DNA from: Pyrenophora tritici-repentis
Lineage: Eukaryota > Ascomycota > Dothideomycetes > Pleosporales > Pleosporaceae
DNA: 64,000 nt
Reading direction: 5' to 3'
NCBI RefSeq assembly: GCF_003171515.1
Contig: NC_089391.1
Location: 1,922,001 to 1,986,000, forward strand
The position numbers and the translations under genes are program-made. Below are positions 48,272-58,811 of this stretch, piece after piece. Position 1 is the first letter of the stretch. Each line of letters starts with the position of its first letter. The notes under the pieces are model-generated. The model was not told where the DNA came from, ran no database searches, and saw only the letters and a program-made list of their open reading frames with translations.

Positions 48272-48958
48272 TTTCAAATGGTGGTAAAAGGCAATTAGTG
48301 AATTTGCAGGCATGGGGAGATGGGGGGTGGCCATATGACGGGTATTATGATTTTGATGTTTTGAGGATAGTCGGATTGCCCACTGCTTGTTGTGGTGTGG
48401 GCGTTTGTTAAACAGGCTTCACAACAAATATACATCCTTCGCTTCTACTTCCCTCTAGGCGGGCGTGCATTGTGAGTTATGCTGCACATGAGTCGCGAGG
48501 CACAGCAGTCACGAGGTCACGAGACTGGTGCATAACTATTACGAACGGCTGTTCGCCAGATGGTTGGTGATAGCACGGGGTCACGGTTAGAGTGGTCGAA
48601 GATTGGGCTTGATGAGCGGGCGCCCACGTCTCCTGATGGTCCACCCTGGGCTTGATATGACGGGGTGCAAGTGAGCTTGCATGAATTTGAGTGTCGATAG
48701 CGGTTAGCGGGCTGACGGTGGCATGCATTGGCGTTTGCTCCCTCGCACCCCACATTAGCGCGTCGTTGCTGGGACGATCGCCCGCAATGTTTATCCACCG
48801 ACTCGGTAGTCGCAAGCCGACCGCGACCTGCCTCAACGCCTTCCACTAATATGCCCGCCGCCCCTCTGCTATAGACAAACAATCGTCGACAGCTTCTTCT
48901 TTCTGGCGAACTGCCTCAGTTCACGCTTCCCATCCCAGAGAACTAAAGGCGTCGCGCA
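48272..48958. other. Intergenic: 3' flank and promoter of the GBD/FH3 gene
   Basis: No gene recognised. The last 100 bp are a pyrimidine-rich leader (CTTCTTCTTTC) before the start codon at 48959. Confidence 0.45.
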
Positions 48959-51657
48959 ATGGCGACTCCAGGCATGGCCCCGCCCGTCCAAGGGCATCGC
49001 CGCAACAGATCTGCCGTACTGAGGTCGATAATCACTTCATCCAGAGGCCACAGGCGCTCGCCCACCGATAGCGGTCCGCTGAGCAGCAACACAATTACCA
49101 GCCCGCCATATCTGGCTGCATCCGGCTTCCACGCTCCGCTGCTCCCCCCAGACCACCCGCATAGCCAATTGCGCGCTGCAAACCAGACCGAGAACACCAC
49201 CACTAGCCCACCATCACCGCGCAAGTCGCAATCGAGTCCCCGGAAGAGCCTGAACAAGAAGACGCTCAGTGCCGTGTCGCTGCGTTCGCTGGCAAAGAGG
49301 GAAGATAAGCCCAGGGTTAACGACTCGTTCGATTCCAGACGATCAGAGGAGGAGGCGGTAGCCGAGAAGCCAAAGCGACCCAAGTCGTCCTCCAATCTGG
49401 CCACAATGTTTGGCAAGAGGAGGGACAAGTCGCCTGTCAAGGAATCGAGGGACAAGGAAAACACCACACCGCCCCGTTCTTCCCACGCACAAGCACCGCC
49501 GCGCACTCCCATCTGGGCCGAGTTCAGCTCGCAGCAGCAAGTCCCCACCCCAGCCACGAGTAAGATGTCCAACGAAGAGCGACGGAGCATCGAGGACGAG
49601 ATTGCCCTGTACACTCCGCGCGACTACTCTCCCACTAAGCAGCGCAACTTCTTCGATTATGGCCTCCCTGCCCTGCGACCTTCTGCAAAAGAGCGGCCCA
49701 AGTCCATGGTTGTTCCTAAGACGATTTCCACGGCCTCACTGCTCGAAACATTTTCACGCAAGAAGAGCGGCGAGCGGGTCCCGCTTTCCGACACAAAGGG
49801 CAACGAGGGACGTGCCAGGGAAACATCCCCCTCCAAGAACAACCCCACCAGACCAGGATTCAGCCGAGCCAGTACAGATATTGGCACTAAGGAGTTCAGC
49901 ATGGAGCCCATGGCGCCCCCTCCTGCTTCGCCGAAGAAGCAGAACAGAGTCATGGCTGCTGTCGCTGCTTTCAACGGCAAGGCCAAGCAGACAGATGGCA
50001 CTCCGGCTCCTTACACCAAGCCCGATCCAAAGGTGGTGGACGCCGAGTTTGAGGAGGTTCTTGTAAGTCTACTTGTAATGTCAACATCATCACCTACTGA
50101 CTATGTTAGGAATCCCGGAACATCCCCACACATCAGCGTGCTCAGATGCGAACCCTGAAGCTTGAAGTCAAGGCCGACTTTGTTCGCATGCACAAGCTCG
50201 ACACGCCCCAAGTTCCTCGGCCCACATCCAAGCCCTCATCCATTGGCGAGAACACAAAGTCTACCACACAAAAGTCCATCAAGTCGCGACAAGGTTCGCC
50301 TGAAGGCGACGAGGATGAGGATGCACGAGCGGACAAGTCGGCCAACTCAACTAAGCGTGAGCGTCCAAGGAGCCGAACATTCACATTCAACCGAAATGAT
50401 TCTCCCACAAAGAAGCAGAAGGGTGGCGAGCTGAACGACCGTAAGACGTCTTCTAAGCCAGTCCCTATCGTAAAGTCTCCTTCGATGAGGTCCATGCGAT
50501 CCAACGCTTCCGACCGCTCAGTGTCCAACGGCAAAGCGGTCAAGGCTGACGAGTTCATTGCCTATTTGAAGAAGACCACGAAGCCGCAGGATGTCGAGGT
50601 TGGCAAGCTGCACAAGCTCCGCCTTTTGATCCGTAATGAGACTGTCGATTGGGTTGACAACTTCATCCAAGATGGAGGTATGACTGAGCTGGTCGCCCTT
50701 CTGCACCGCATCATGGAGATTGAGTGGCGCGAAGACCACGAAGACACCCTTCTTCACGAGCTGCTTCGGTGTCTCAAGGGACTTTGCACCACCGCTACCG
50801 CCCTCAAACAGCTCAAGGAGATTTCGCCGACTCTGTACCCAGCTCTGTTAGCTATGATCTTCGATGAGGAGCATAAAGGCCCGAGCGAGTTTACTACACG
50901 TGAGCTTGTCATCGAGATTATCTTTGCACACATCTCCATGGCGCCAGAGGGAGAACTTGAATCGCGTGCTTCTGAGCTGATGAAGTACCTCAAGGATCCG
51001 GTCAAGGACAAGGAGAGTTCGACGGTTCCCTTTATCCTTCAGATGCACCAGCCGCGCCCATACCAGGTTTGGTGCAAGGAGCTGTCTAACGTCACAAAGG
51101 AGGTCTTCTGGATCTTTATCCACCACCTCAACGTCATTCCGGTTCCGCCCAAACCAACACAGGGAGCATCGTACGCCAAGACGCACTTCCCCGGCCAACG
51201 AGCTATCGTGCCAGCAGCACCCTACGTCGGCGGTGTCGAGTGGGATGCCACAAACTATCTCGCTACCCACGTTGATCTCCTCAACGGTATCATGGCCTCA
51301 TTGCCGACCCGCTCAGCCCGCAACGAATTCCGTCAGGAACTCAAGGTGTCAGGTTTCGAGAAGCTCATGGGCCATCTCCGCGCCTGCAATCCCAAGTACT
51401 ACGGCGCCGTACACGACAGTGTCAAGGTGTGGATTGGCGCTGCGCTTGAGGATGACTGGGACGTCAAGACTGTCCGCATGGGCAGCAGTGACAAGGGCAG
51501 TGTGAGCCCAGCCAAGCAGAGCCCCAAAAAGAAGGTTGAGCCACCACCACAGCTTCAATCCCCACCTCAGATGGACATGGGCTTGGGCCTTGGACTAGGT
51601 TTCGACAGAGAGATTGCAATCGGCCAACTGGGCAAGGTGGATGACGACTGGATTTGA
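48959..51657 (+). CDS. Formin-like GBD/FH3 protein lacking FH2 (Rid1-like)
   Basis: Two exons, 48959..50062 and 50110..51657; 883 aa. The first 510 residues are disordered, basic and Ser/Pro-rich with many SP sites (SPRKS, SPTK, SPSK), typical of cell-cycle or polarity kinases' substrates. From about residue 513 to 850 comes an armadillo-like region matching the Rho-GTPase-binding/FH3 part of diaphanous formins: KADEFIAYLKKTTKPQDVEV, LLIRNETVDWVDNFIQDGGM, LHELLRCLKGLCTTATAL and the later block VPFILQMHQPRPYQVWCKEL. There is no Pro-rich FH1 or actin-nucleating FH2 domain, and the protein ends at KVDDDWI. Such FH2-less proteins exist in fungi (S. pombe Rid1 is the one I recall). Likely role: GTPase-linked polarity or septation scaffold; the Rid1 identity is tentative. 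Confidence 0.75.
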
Positions 51658-52792
51658 AGAGTCCTCGACGTTGCTCTTAGATCGAAGATATCCTTCCCAT
51701 GTTGATTGTTGGATACAGTGATGCAAACGCTCTACCATTTTCACTTCTGGATACCACTCAGCATCACCACCAACCACCCATCTCCAGTACCACCAACACC
51801 AAAAAGAGGCCCCAAAAACAAAAAGCAAAACAACCTCATTCTCCCCATCCATTTGGCGTTGATCATTTTCCTTGGATCACGGGGGGTTACAAGGCACGGC
51901 AGAACAGAACAGGCACGGTTTCCGGCGTTTTTCCACAAATCCTCTCTCTCTCTCTTTCCATTCTCTCTTTCAACCCTCACTTCCATCAACTCATCAAAGC
52001 TTGCTTACATCAGTCTTTTCCTGGGGAAATTTTAACGCGTGCGTTGCCTTTTTTCCTGCTTTTATTGTTTTTTTGGCTTGCATGCATGAATCTCCCCATC
52101 TTCCATCTTATACGAACGACCTACTTTATTACACGCCCCCACCTTTTTTTTCTTCCTCTCTTCCCCTGCTTCACCCTCTTTGTTTCTCTTGCTGAAAGGA
52201 AGAAGATGAGGGTGTAAAGGGGAGAGAGAGAAAAAGGCATGACATGACTTGACGACCTGAGACGGCTGGTTTAATTTTGACCCCTTTCTTCACACTCCCC
52301 ATGGGCTCCTTGAGAGTTTTGAGGGGAGAGAAAGACAAGGGGGTCAGATTAACTGGATTGAAGACATGACAGCACACGTGTAATATTTCTCTGTTTTTTT
52401 GCAGCATCTTTTCCCTGTTTCTTATTGGGTGTTTTCGAGGGAGAGATGCGGATGAGGAGAGTGTGTGATAGTAGGGTAGTTAGTGTAGAGAGCGAGAGAG
52501 TGTGTGTTTGTTTGTGTATAACTTGAGGTGTCGTCTTTTTTTTAGCTGGGAATAGTACAATCTTTATGAGATGCTTGTTTATTATCTTCAACTAGAAAAC
52601 TATTCGTGTGAATATCGGTCATTATCATCGTCTCATTACATGGTGAAATTGCTGTTCTTCTATGGAAGGTGGGTATCTGATATTTTCTCTCTCATGACGC
52701 CGTTGAACCAAAGTCCCTAATAATGAAATGCTACCTTGAGCAAAGAATAACCCCTTCACTAAGCGAATACGGCATCCTGACTTATATGCCCG
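51658..52792. other. Convergent 3' flanks, CT/GA-rich
   Basis: 1.1 kb between the GBD/FH3 gene and the BRAP2-like gene. Contains long pyrimidine-rich tracts (51940-52190) and a GAGAGA/TGTGTG-rich tract (52430-52520). No gene is seen. Confidence 0.5.
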
Positions 52793-54916
52793 TCAAGCCT
52801 TCTTCTTCCCCTTCCTCCTCCCCCTCTTCGCACTCGCACTCTCCCCCACCTCCAGTGTTGCGCCCTCCACCTCCCCCTCTTCCATCTGCATAGCTTGAAG
52901 TTTCTCCTGGCCACTAATAAAGAAGCTCAAATCGCGATTCTGCTCTTCCAAATCCGCCTTCTGCGCCTCGACCAATTTGACCTTCGCCTCAGCCTCCTCA
53001 GCCTTCTTCTCGAGATGCTTGATACGTTCCATGAGGCTCTCATTAACAATCTGCTCTTCCTTGTACTGTTTTGTAAGTTTGCGGGCAAGGTCGGAAGCAT
53101 TCTGGGCTTTTTGGGCGTTGCGGGCTGATTCCTTTGTGAGGGTTGCGATGGTGGCGGTTGCTTCTTGGTGTTGGGTGGAGAGGTGGTCTAGTTTTTGGGA
53201 GAGAGATGCGACGGAGCGGGTTGCTTCGTCGGCTGTAGAGGCGGCTTTTGCGGCCTTGTCGACGGCGCGTTCGAGTTGTTCTTCAAAGTATGTGCGTTGG
53301 GATTCGAGCTGCGAGGTTAGGAGGTAGGCGTATTCCATGCCCATGTTATCTAGCTTCTCGCGCGGGACTGTGTCGTTGGAGTAGCCTGTCATACCCGGCG
53401 CGGCGAAGGATTGGCTTGAGGCAGGCATGTCGACGAGCTTTCCATCTGTCTTGTTTTGTATCAGTCGGTGGACGTATCCGTCACCTGCGTAGTCCCAGAC
53501 GTGCTGTGTTGCGACGTCCATGGCGTATGTGTGGCTTGTAGTTTCGTAATGTGCAAAAGCATGTGCCGAGTCGTAGCGGCCACATCCTATGTTGCCGCAG
53601 ATCAGACAGATCCAGAGATTTTGCGTAGATCCACAGACACTGCACTCGTTGTCCGGACTTTCACCATCAGCGCCACGGTGCAGTGTAAAGGCGTCGTTTT
53701 GTGTATAGCGACAGACTGGGCAGCCTGAACCCCGCCACTTCTCGAGGCATGCGCAGTGGAAGACATGCTGACAGAGAATAGTGAGCAGGCCTGTTGTCTC
53801 ATCCATACGCTCCAGACAGACGGGGCAGGTCGGCAGCTCCACGAGGGCAGCCGTGGGTGGAGCGGGCGGCTTTGTGGTAAGCGATGTAGCTATCGACGGG
53901 CCATCAACAGGCGAAGAGACACCAGTCGCTGGCGGAAGAGGGGCAGTCGGCTGCTTTGTAGGAGCGGGGGCGAAGGGGTCGTTCGTAAGGTCGGGGTATG
54001 AGGTAGGATCGCGATTCGAGTCGCCATTCTGGAAGTTGATAGACTTGACGAAAACAACGTGACAGTATTCTGGCTCCATACTGTTGAATGCTTTGCCGTC
54101 CCACGCCTTTCGCCATTCCCGTGCCTTCTTTGCCTCCCGAAACTTCATTAGCACCATGTACTTGTTAGCCCTGCTGGTTCTGATCAATCTAAAGTGCGAC
54201 ACCTCCTCCCTAGTCTGCTCGCCCATGAAGCCCAAGAAGTCGGACGGCGTCATGTATGATGGCACCGCGAGTATGCATAGTGTTGTGCAGTCCTCCTCAT
54301 TGAACTCTTTGCTTGCTCCCTCGATGTCGTCGTATAGGCCTGGCGTCTCTTGTCCATCACGGTACAGATGCACCACGCCCCAGCCAACCTCTGTGTCTTT
54401 CGGGTCAGAGGGAATGAAGTTTCCCTTTGTCGCTAGACCTCCGGTATTGGGAGGCTGTGAAGGGTGTTTGAGGGACTTTGCGCGAGATTGAGCGAGGTCG
54501 GTGCCATGGCTCGGGTGCATGTCGATGCTGAGTATAGAGATGGTGTCGAAGCGCCAGTCTCTATGTGCAAAGCTCTGTGTACGTCTATGTCCAGGTCTCT
54601 TTGGTGGTTTGACGACGGGTACGGGACTGTCGTGCTGGTCTGAGAAGGATGGTCGCGTGCGGTGGCTGAATCGACGAGCTGGAGGCGGCCGTTCGCGTGA
54701 GGTGGTGGCTTGACTGGTCTCACTCCCCGAGGCTATGGGTTTGAGAAAGCTGCTGTATGTTCGTGCTGCTGGAGGATAAGAGCCCCACGAAGCTCTGCGA
54801 TGGACCGGGAGCTCAGAGGCGAAGATGTTAGTATGCGGCGGCGGGGTGAAGGTCTTGTCGGGCGACGAGCGCGAGGGGTAAAGCTCCAAGGTAACGTGGA
54901 AGAAGTATGCCGGCAT
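52793..54916 (-). CDS. etp1: BRAP2/Etp1-type RING and ZnF-UBP protein
   Basis: Intronless, 707 aa. Domain order is that of BRCA1-associated protein 2 and yeast Etp1: an N-terminal disordered region; the BRAP2 RRM-like domain (about 215-300; TTLCILAVPSYMTPSDFLGF, then RLIRTSRANKYMVLMKF); a RING finger (about 366-405; CPVC, CQHVFHCACLEKW, CPVC); a ubiquitin-binding ZnF-UBP (about 424-470; CSVCGSTQNLWICLICGNIG, HYETTSHTYAMD); a long C-terminal coiled coil (about 540-680); and a basic end (KRGRRKGKKKA). Probably an E3 ubiquitin ligase or ubiquitin adaptor in the cytoplasm; Etp1 is linked to ethanol tolerance in yeast. The frame is open further upstream, but the first ATG is at 54916. Confidence 0.92.
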   Translation of the reverse strand: MPAYFFHVTLELYPSRSSPDKTFTPPPHTNIFASELPVHRRASWGSYPPAARTYSSFLKPIASGSETSQATTSRERPPPARRFSHRTRPSFSDQHDSPVPVVKPPKRPGHRRTQSFAHRDWRFDTISILSIDMHPSHGTDLAQSRAKSLKHPSQPPNTGGLATKGNFIPSDPKDTEVGWGVVHLYRDGQETPGLYDDIEGASKEFNEEDCTTLCILAVPSYMTPSDFLGFMGEQTREEVSHFRLIRTSRANKYMVLMKFREAKKAREWRKAWDGKAFNSMEPEYCHVVFVKSINFQNGDSNRDPTSYPDLTNDPFAPAPTKQPTAPLPPATGVSSPVDGPSIATSLTTKPPAPPTAALVELPTCPVCLERMDETTGLLTILCQHVFHCACLEKWRGSGCPVCRYTQNDAFTLHRGADGESPDNECSVCGSTQNLWICLICGNIGCGRYDSAHAFAHYETTSHTYAMDVATQHVWDYAGDGYVHRLIQNKTDGKLVDMPASSQSFAAPGMTGYSNDTVPREKLDNMGMEYAYLLTSQLESQRTYFEEQLERAVDKAAKAASTADEATRSVASLSQKLDHLSTQHQEATATIATLTKESARNAQKAQNASDLARKLTKQYKEEQIVNESLMERIKHLEKKAEEAEAKVKLVEAQKADLEEQNRDLSFFISGQEKLQAMQMEEGEVEGATLEVGESASAKRGRRKGKKKA

Positions 54917-55496
54917 TAGAGGTTGCTCAACGGGACCTGCATGCCCACGACTAATAAAAGTTGTGTGCGATATTATAAAAAGCAAACATGGGCGGGGAGC
55001 TGTTTGCAACGGGAGCTTTAGTTGGAGCCGCGGCAGTGGGGCAGCAGCGCGTCATTCCGCTTTCACTTGGACGGACATGACATCGTCTTTACTACCAGTT
55101 TAGGATTTCTGATTTAGTGAAAAACGTGCATCAACAATTCACAAGCATCATAAAGGAATATGCTCTGAAGAATCTAATTCTTCATGCTGGTAGTCATCCG
55201 TAGATGCTCCGCCCTAATGCAGCCCTCAATTATAGAAAACGCCCTAGCTATGCAGCAATACTAAAATCCCTATCCTGACGTACACGCCCTTTCTTACACC
55301 TTGGAACCGACCTACACCTAGTCGAAACCTCCTAGAAAATAACATTTGCTGGTCGTGTCGTGAAGTCATTCGCCGAAATGCGCAATGGGTATCGCTTGTG
55401 AACATGTCGAAAACATTTGCGCCAGTCCCGAAAGAGATGCTGGTTGTATTCGTGTATCCTCGCCCTTTTCCATCCCAAGTGACCAGCATGGTGGGC
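54917..55496. other. Intergenic region, nothing recognised
   Basis: 5' flank of the BRAP2-like gene and 3' flank of the Cdc4 gene. Confidence 0.45.
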
Positions 55497-58400
55497 TTAA
55501 ATATGGGTTTCTTCCACTGGATCGAGTTCAGGCACATCGTCGATTTCATGGCCCCTAGAGTTTACGACGATACGTCGTCCTCGCTGATCGGCGGGTATCC
55601 CGTCGCGTGAAGCACCAAAGTCAAGAACCTGGCCAACTGTTAGCTAACATTCTCAAATCATTATTGGCATGTGCCTACCTCGATGTATGTCATGCTGTGT
55701 CGCTGAACGGCAGCGACACAGCGACGTTCGTTAAACTTGACCTGCCACACACCGCTCAAGTCGGTCAACAAGTCTTTGACAAACTCGCCTGTTTTCACAT
55801 TCCACATCTTGAGCGTCCGGTCCGAGCCAGAAATCACCTTCTGGCCGTCATGCTGAAAGCAGGTAATGGCCCCCGTATGGGCACATAATCTGCTCTTGCA
55901 TTGCCCATTCTCCGGGTCCCAGATGCGTAGTGTTGAGTCAGCCGCTGCCGACACGAGGCGTCCGTGGCTCAAATCAAGGAGGCCAACGAGCGAAGTATGG
56001 CCCTCAAGTGTGAACAAACAAGCACCAGTTTCCAGAGACCAGACTTTGACCATGTTGTCCATCGAACCACTGATGCAGCGGTTACGCCCATGGTCGAGAA
56101 CCACACTATACACCTTCTGAGAATGGCCCTGAAGGCGTTGCAGAACCTCACCAGTCGAGATTTTCCACACGCGAACTGTGCAGTCGTAGCTGCCACTGAC
56201 AAGAGTGTCGCCATGCGCAGCAATGGCACGCACTGAATGATGATGGCCGGTTAGAGCGCGTATAAAGTACGGGTTGTCATGATCGTTGGATGACGCTCCC
56301 ATCTGCATGACACTTCGATCGCCTAGCTTGGGAAGCTTCCATACACGAAGGGTAGAGTCTCGTGAGCCAGTAATGATAAGCTCCTCTTTCGGCATCATGA
56401 TTGGTTGACCGTCTAGAGTCTCGCCAATTTGCGTCGGCTTGAGGATCACTAAGCATCGAACCGTGGATGTATGTCCCTGGAAGACTTGAGTGCATCTTCC
56501 CTTTTCGATATCCCATACTCTCACTGAGCGATCTGTGGAGCCAGATACCAGTGTATTTCCTTCATATTGGAGCGCCCAGACACCACCTTCGTGACCTTCA
56601 AGACGGTTGCGTAGTGCTCCGGTCTTGGTGTCGTAGACATTTATGTTGGTGTCATCACTGCCAGTCAATATTTTGTCTGTATCAAACTGAAGACAAGTCA
56701 CAACATGGCGCTGGTGCGCGCGAAAGGCGATATGCTTTGGTTTGGTGTCGCCTGCCATCCAGCTCTTGCGAATAAGATGGTGTCTTTGATATAGCGACTT
56801 GAAAAGATGCATGGCGCGTAAGCCAGGCAAGCCCACATTAGGATCGGAAATGGCAGCTTCTGCACGCCTGGCAAAGGCATGGGGTCCCTCCTGAGATTCG
56901 GCAGCCCGCGGGTGGATTGCGAGCAACGCCTTTGTAGGAGGACGGCTTTTACGTTGCTTCTTGCCCCCATTGCTACTGTGTTTATTCGTAGCCTTCCTCT
57001 TGAGGCGCGTCGCAGAAGATCGGGTCACTGCACCCTCCTGGTCTTGTAGACTGTTGGACAAGCTAGAACTGGCAAAGCCTGGTAATGATTCGTTGTCTGA
57101 TCTTGAAGTGATGGATTGTTCTCTGAGGTCGCGCTCGTAGCTGTCTGGGGAATGAGGGTATTGCCATCCCCAGCCCTCTTGTACAGCACGCTCCAACTCG
57201 CCCTGCGGCAACTTGTACCCATCTGCGTCGAGCAGATCCTTCCAAGCAGTCTCATGGGTATCAGTAAGCTTCCTCCAGTACTTTGAAACCTGAGCGGCGC
57301 TGCACATGCTCTTGACATCCAGGTAACCGATAATCTCTAGACTCAACTCGGTAGGTAGGGAAGCGATGAAGTCGCGCTTGAGGGCAGGGTTCACTACATC
57401 GGCAACGAAATGTAGGGTGGGTTTCTTGCACCTCCTAAGCATCTGGTACAGAACATATGACTTCATCTGTTCCGGCAAAGCATCGAACGAGTTCAGCATA
57501 TTTGGTATATCCATGACGGAAGGGGTAGGCAGCTGTGCATTAGAGCTGCCTGTATTTTCACCAAAGAGAGCAAAGTCTCCCATACGTGAGCTGCCGGCGT
57601 TGCTTTGTGAGAGGTCAAGTCCTGAAACATCGTTGACATCGTAGTCCAATTCCGTGCCGGAGAAGGATGCTCCACCGGTGGTCTGTTGGGCAAGGTTGGC
57701 AGCAGCGGTAATGGGCGACAGACTGGGGCTTGGTAAGCTGGCATCTTGTACGGAAGTTGTGTCAAGAGGGGTCAGTCGTGAGGAAGAGAAGGAGCTGTCG
57801 TCGGCGAAAGGGCCGACTGGCTCCAGGTCAGACTCGGCAATCGGAGGAGTGGCAGCCACGCCCGGGCCATCGAGAACGCTGGTGGGGAATGATGGCTCAG
57901 GCGATGCCTCTCGGTGGTTGGAATTGCTGGGCCCAGAATGGGCAGGGCCGGCGAACGACTGCTGGAGCTGCCATTGTTGCGCTGCAGCTCTGAACTTGGT
58001 GTTCTGTAGGTGGGGTATCCTTGGCTTCGGCATTTTGGACGAGCCCAATCCCCCCATATCGGTGTCGGGAGTGGCTAGAGTAAGATGCTCCTTGTCGTCT
58101 GGTGTAGAGTGGGAGCCCATGCGTGTGGCGTCTTCACCCATGTCCTGATCGAGTCTCGGCTTCTTGGTGTGACGGTGAATGCCAGCCAGCTCAGCAGCCT
58201 TTTTTATAGATGGAGGCGGCGGCGATTCATCAGCATTATCTCGTTTTCGGCGACCGGAGACGGAACGAAGGTTTTGATGTGCGTGTATCTTGGGACGCGT
58301 CGTGCGGCTAGGTGATGCGAAGACCGGGGGTCCGTTAAAGGACTCGACCTTTTTAAGTGTGCCGTTGGCAGATTGTAGATTCTGATGAAGTGATCTCTGC

Positions 58401-58811
58401 TGTGGGGGAAAGAGTCAGTTGATTGCATGACAAATGGGTAGCTGTAGCCCGGCTACAGGCATGTCCCTGATGTGATGTAATTCTTACCTCTCGCACCTTT
58501 TCTGATGCCGCATTTGCTTCTTCAAAGCAAGCCAGTTCGCCTCCGGACTCAAAGTAGAACTTGCGTATTGATTCTGGTGCTTTTACATGGGCCAGCGGGT
58601 AGTCCTTGGGGTCGCGTTCGCTAAGGCTTCCGGGGGCGTTTACACATAGTGGTGGAAAAGTGGTGGTGGTGGTGTACGTTGTCGTTACGACGGTAGTCTT
58701 GGTTGCTGGAGCGAACGAGAACTGTCCCATGGTGGCATATGGATCTGTGGCTTCGCTATGTACCGTCTTGGAGACGCGGTCAGCGCTGGGGCCGGGGGCG
58801 TTGGAGGCCAT
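55497..58811 (-). CDS. cdc4: Cdc4-type F-box/WD40 protein, SCF ubiquitin ligase subunit
   Basis: Substrate receptor of the SCF ligase for phosphorylated cell-cycle inhibitors and transcription factors. Three exons: 58488..58811, 55679..58399 and 55497..55628; 1058 aa. The first exon carries a Thr-rich run followed by FPPL and ERDPKDYPLAHVKAP, family features. Then come a basic disordered region, the dimerisation helix (EQMKSYVLYQMLRRCKKPTL, about 410-440), the F-box (FIASLPTELSLEIIGYLDVK, from about 450) and WD40 repeats (about 675-1010; for example GHEGGVWALQYEGNTLVSGS and GHTSTVRC). Arginines in the repeats (DRSVRVWD, YDCTVRVWK) fit phosphodegron binding. The last exon restores YIEVLDFGASRDG and GRRIVV, the conserved end; reading through its intron would truncate it. 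Two adjacent acceptors at 58399/58396 differ by one Gln. Confidence 0.93.
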
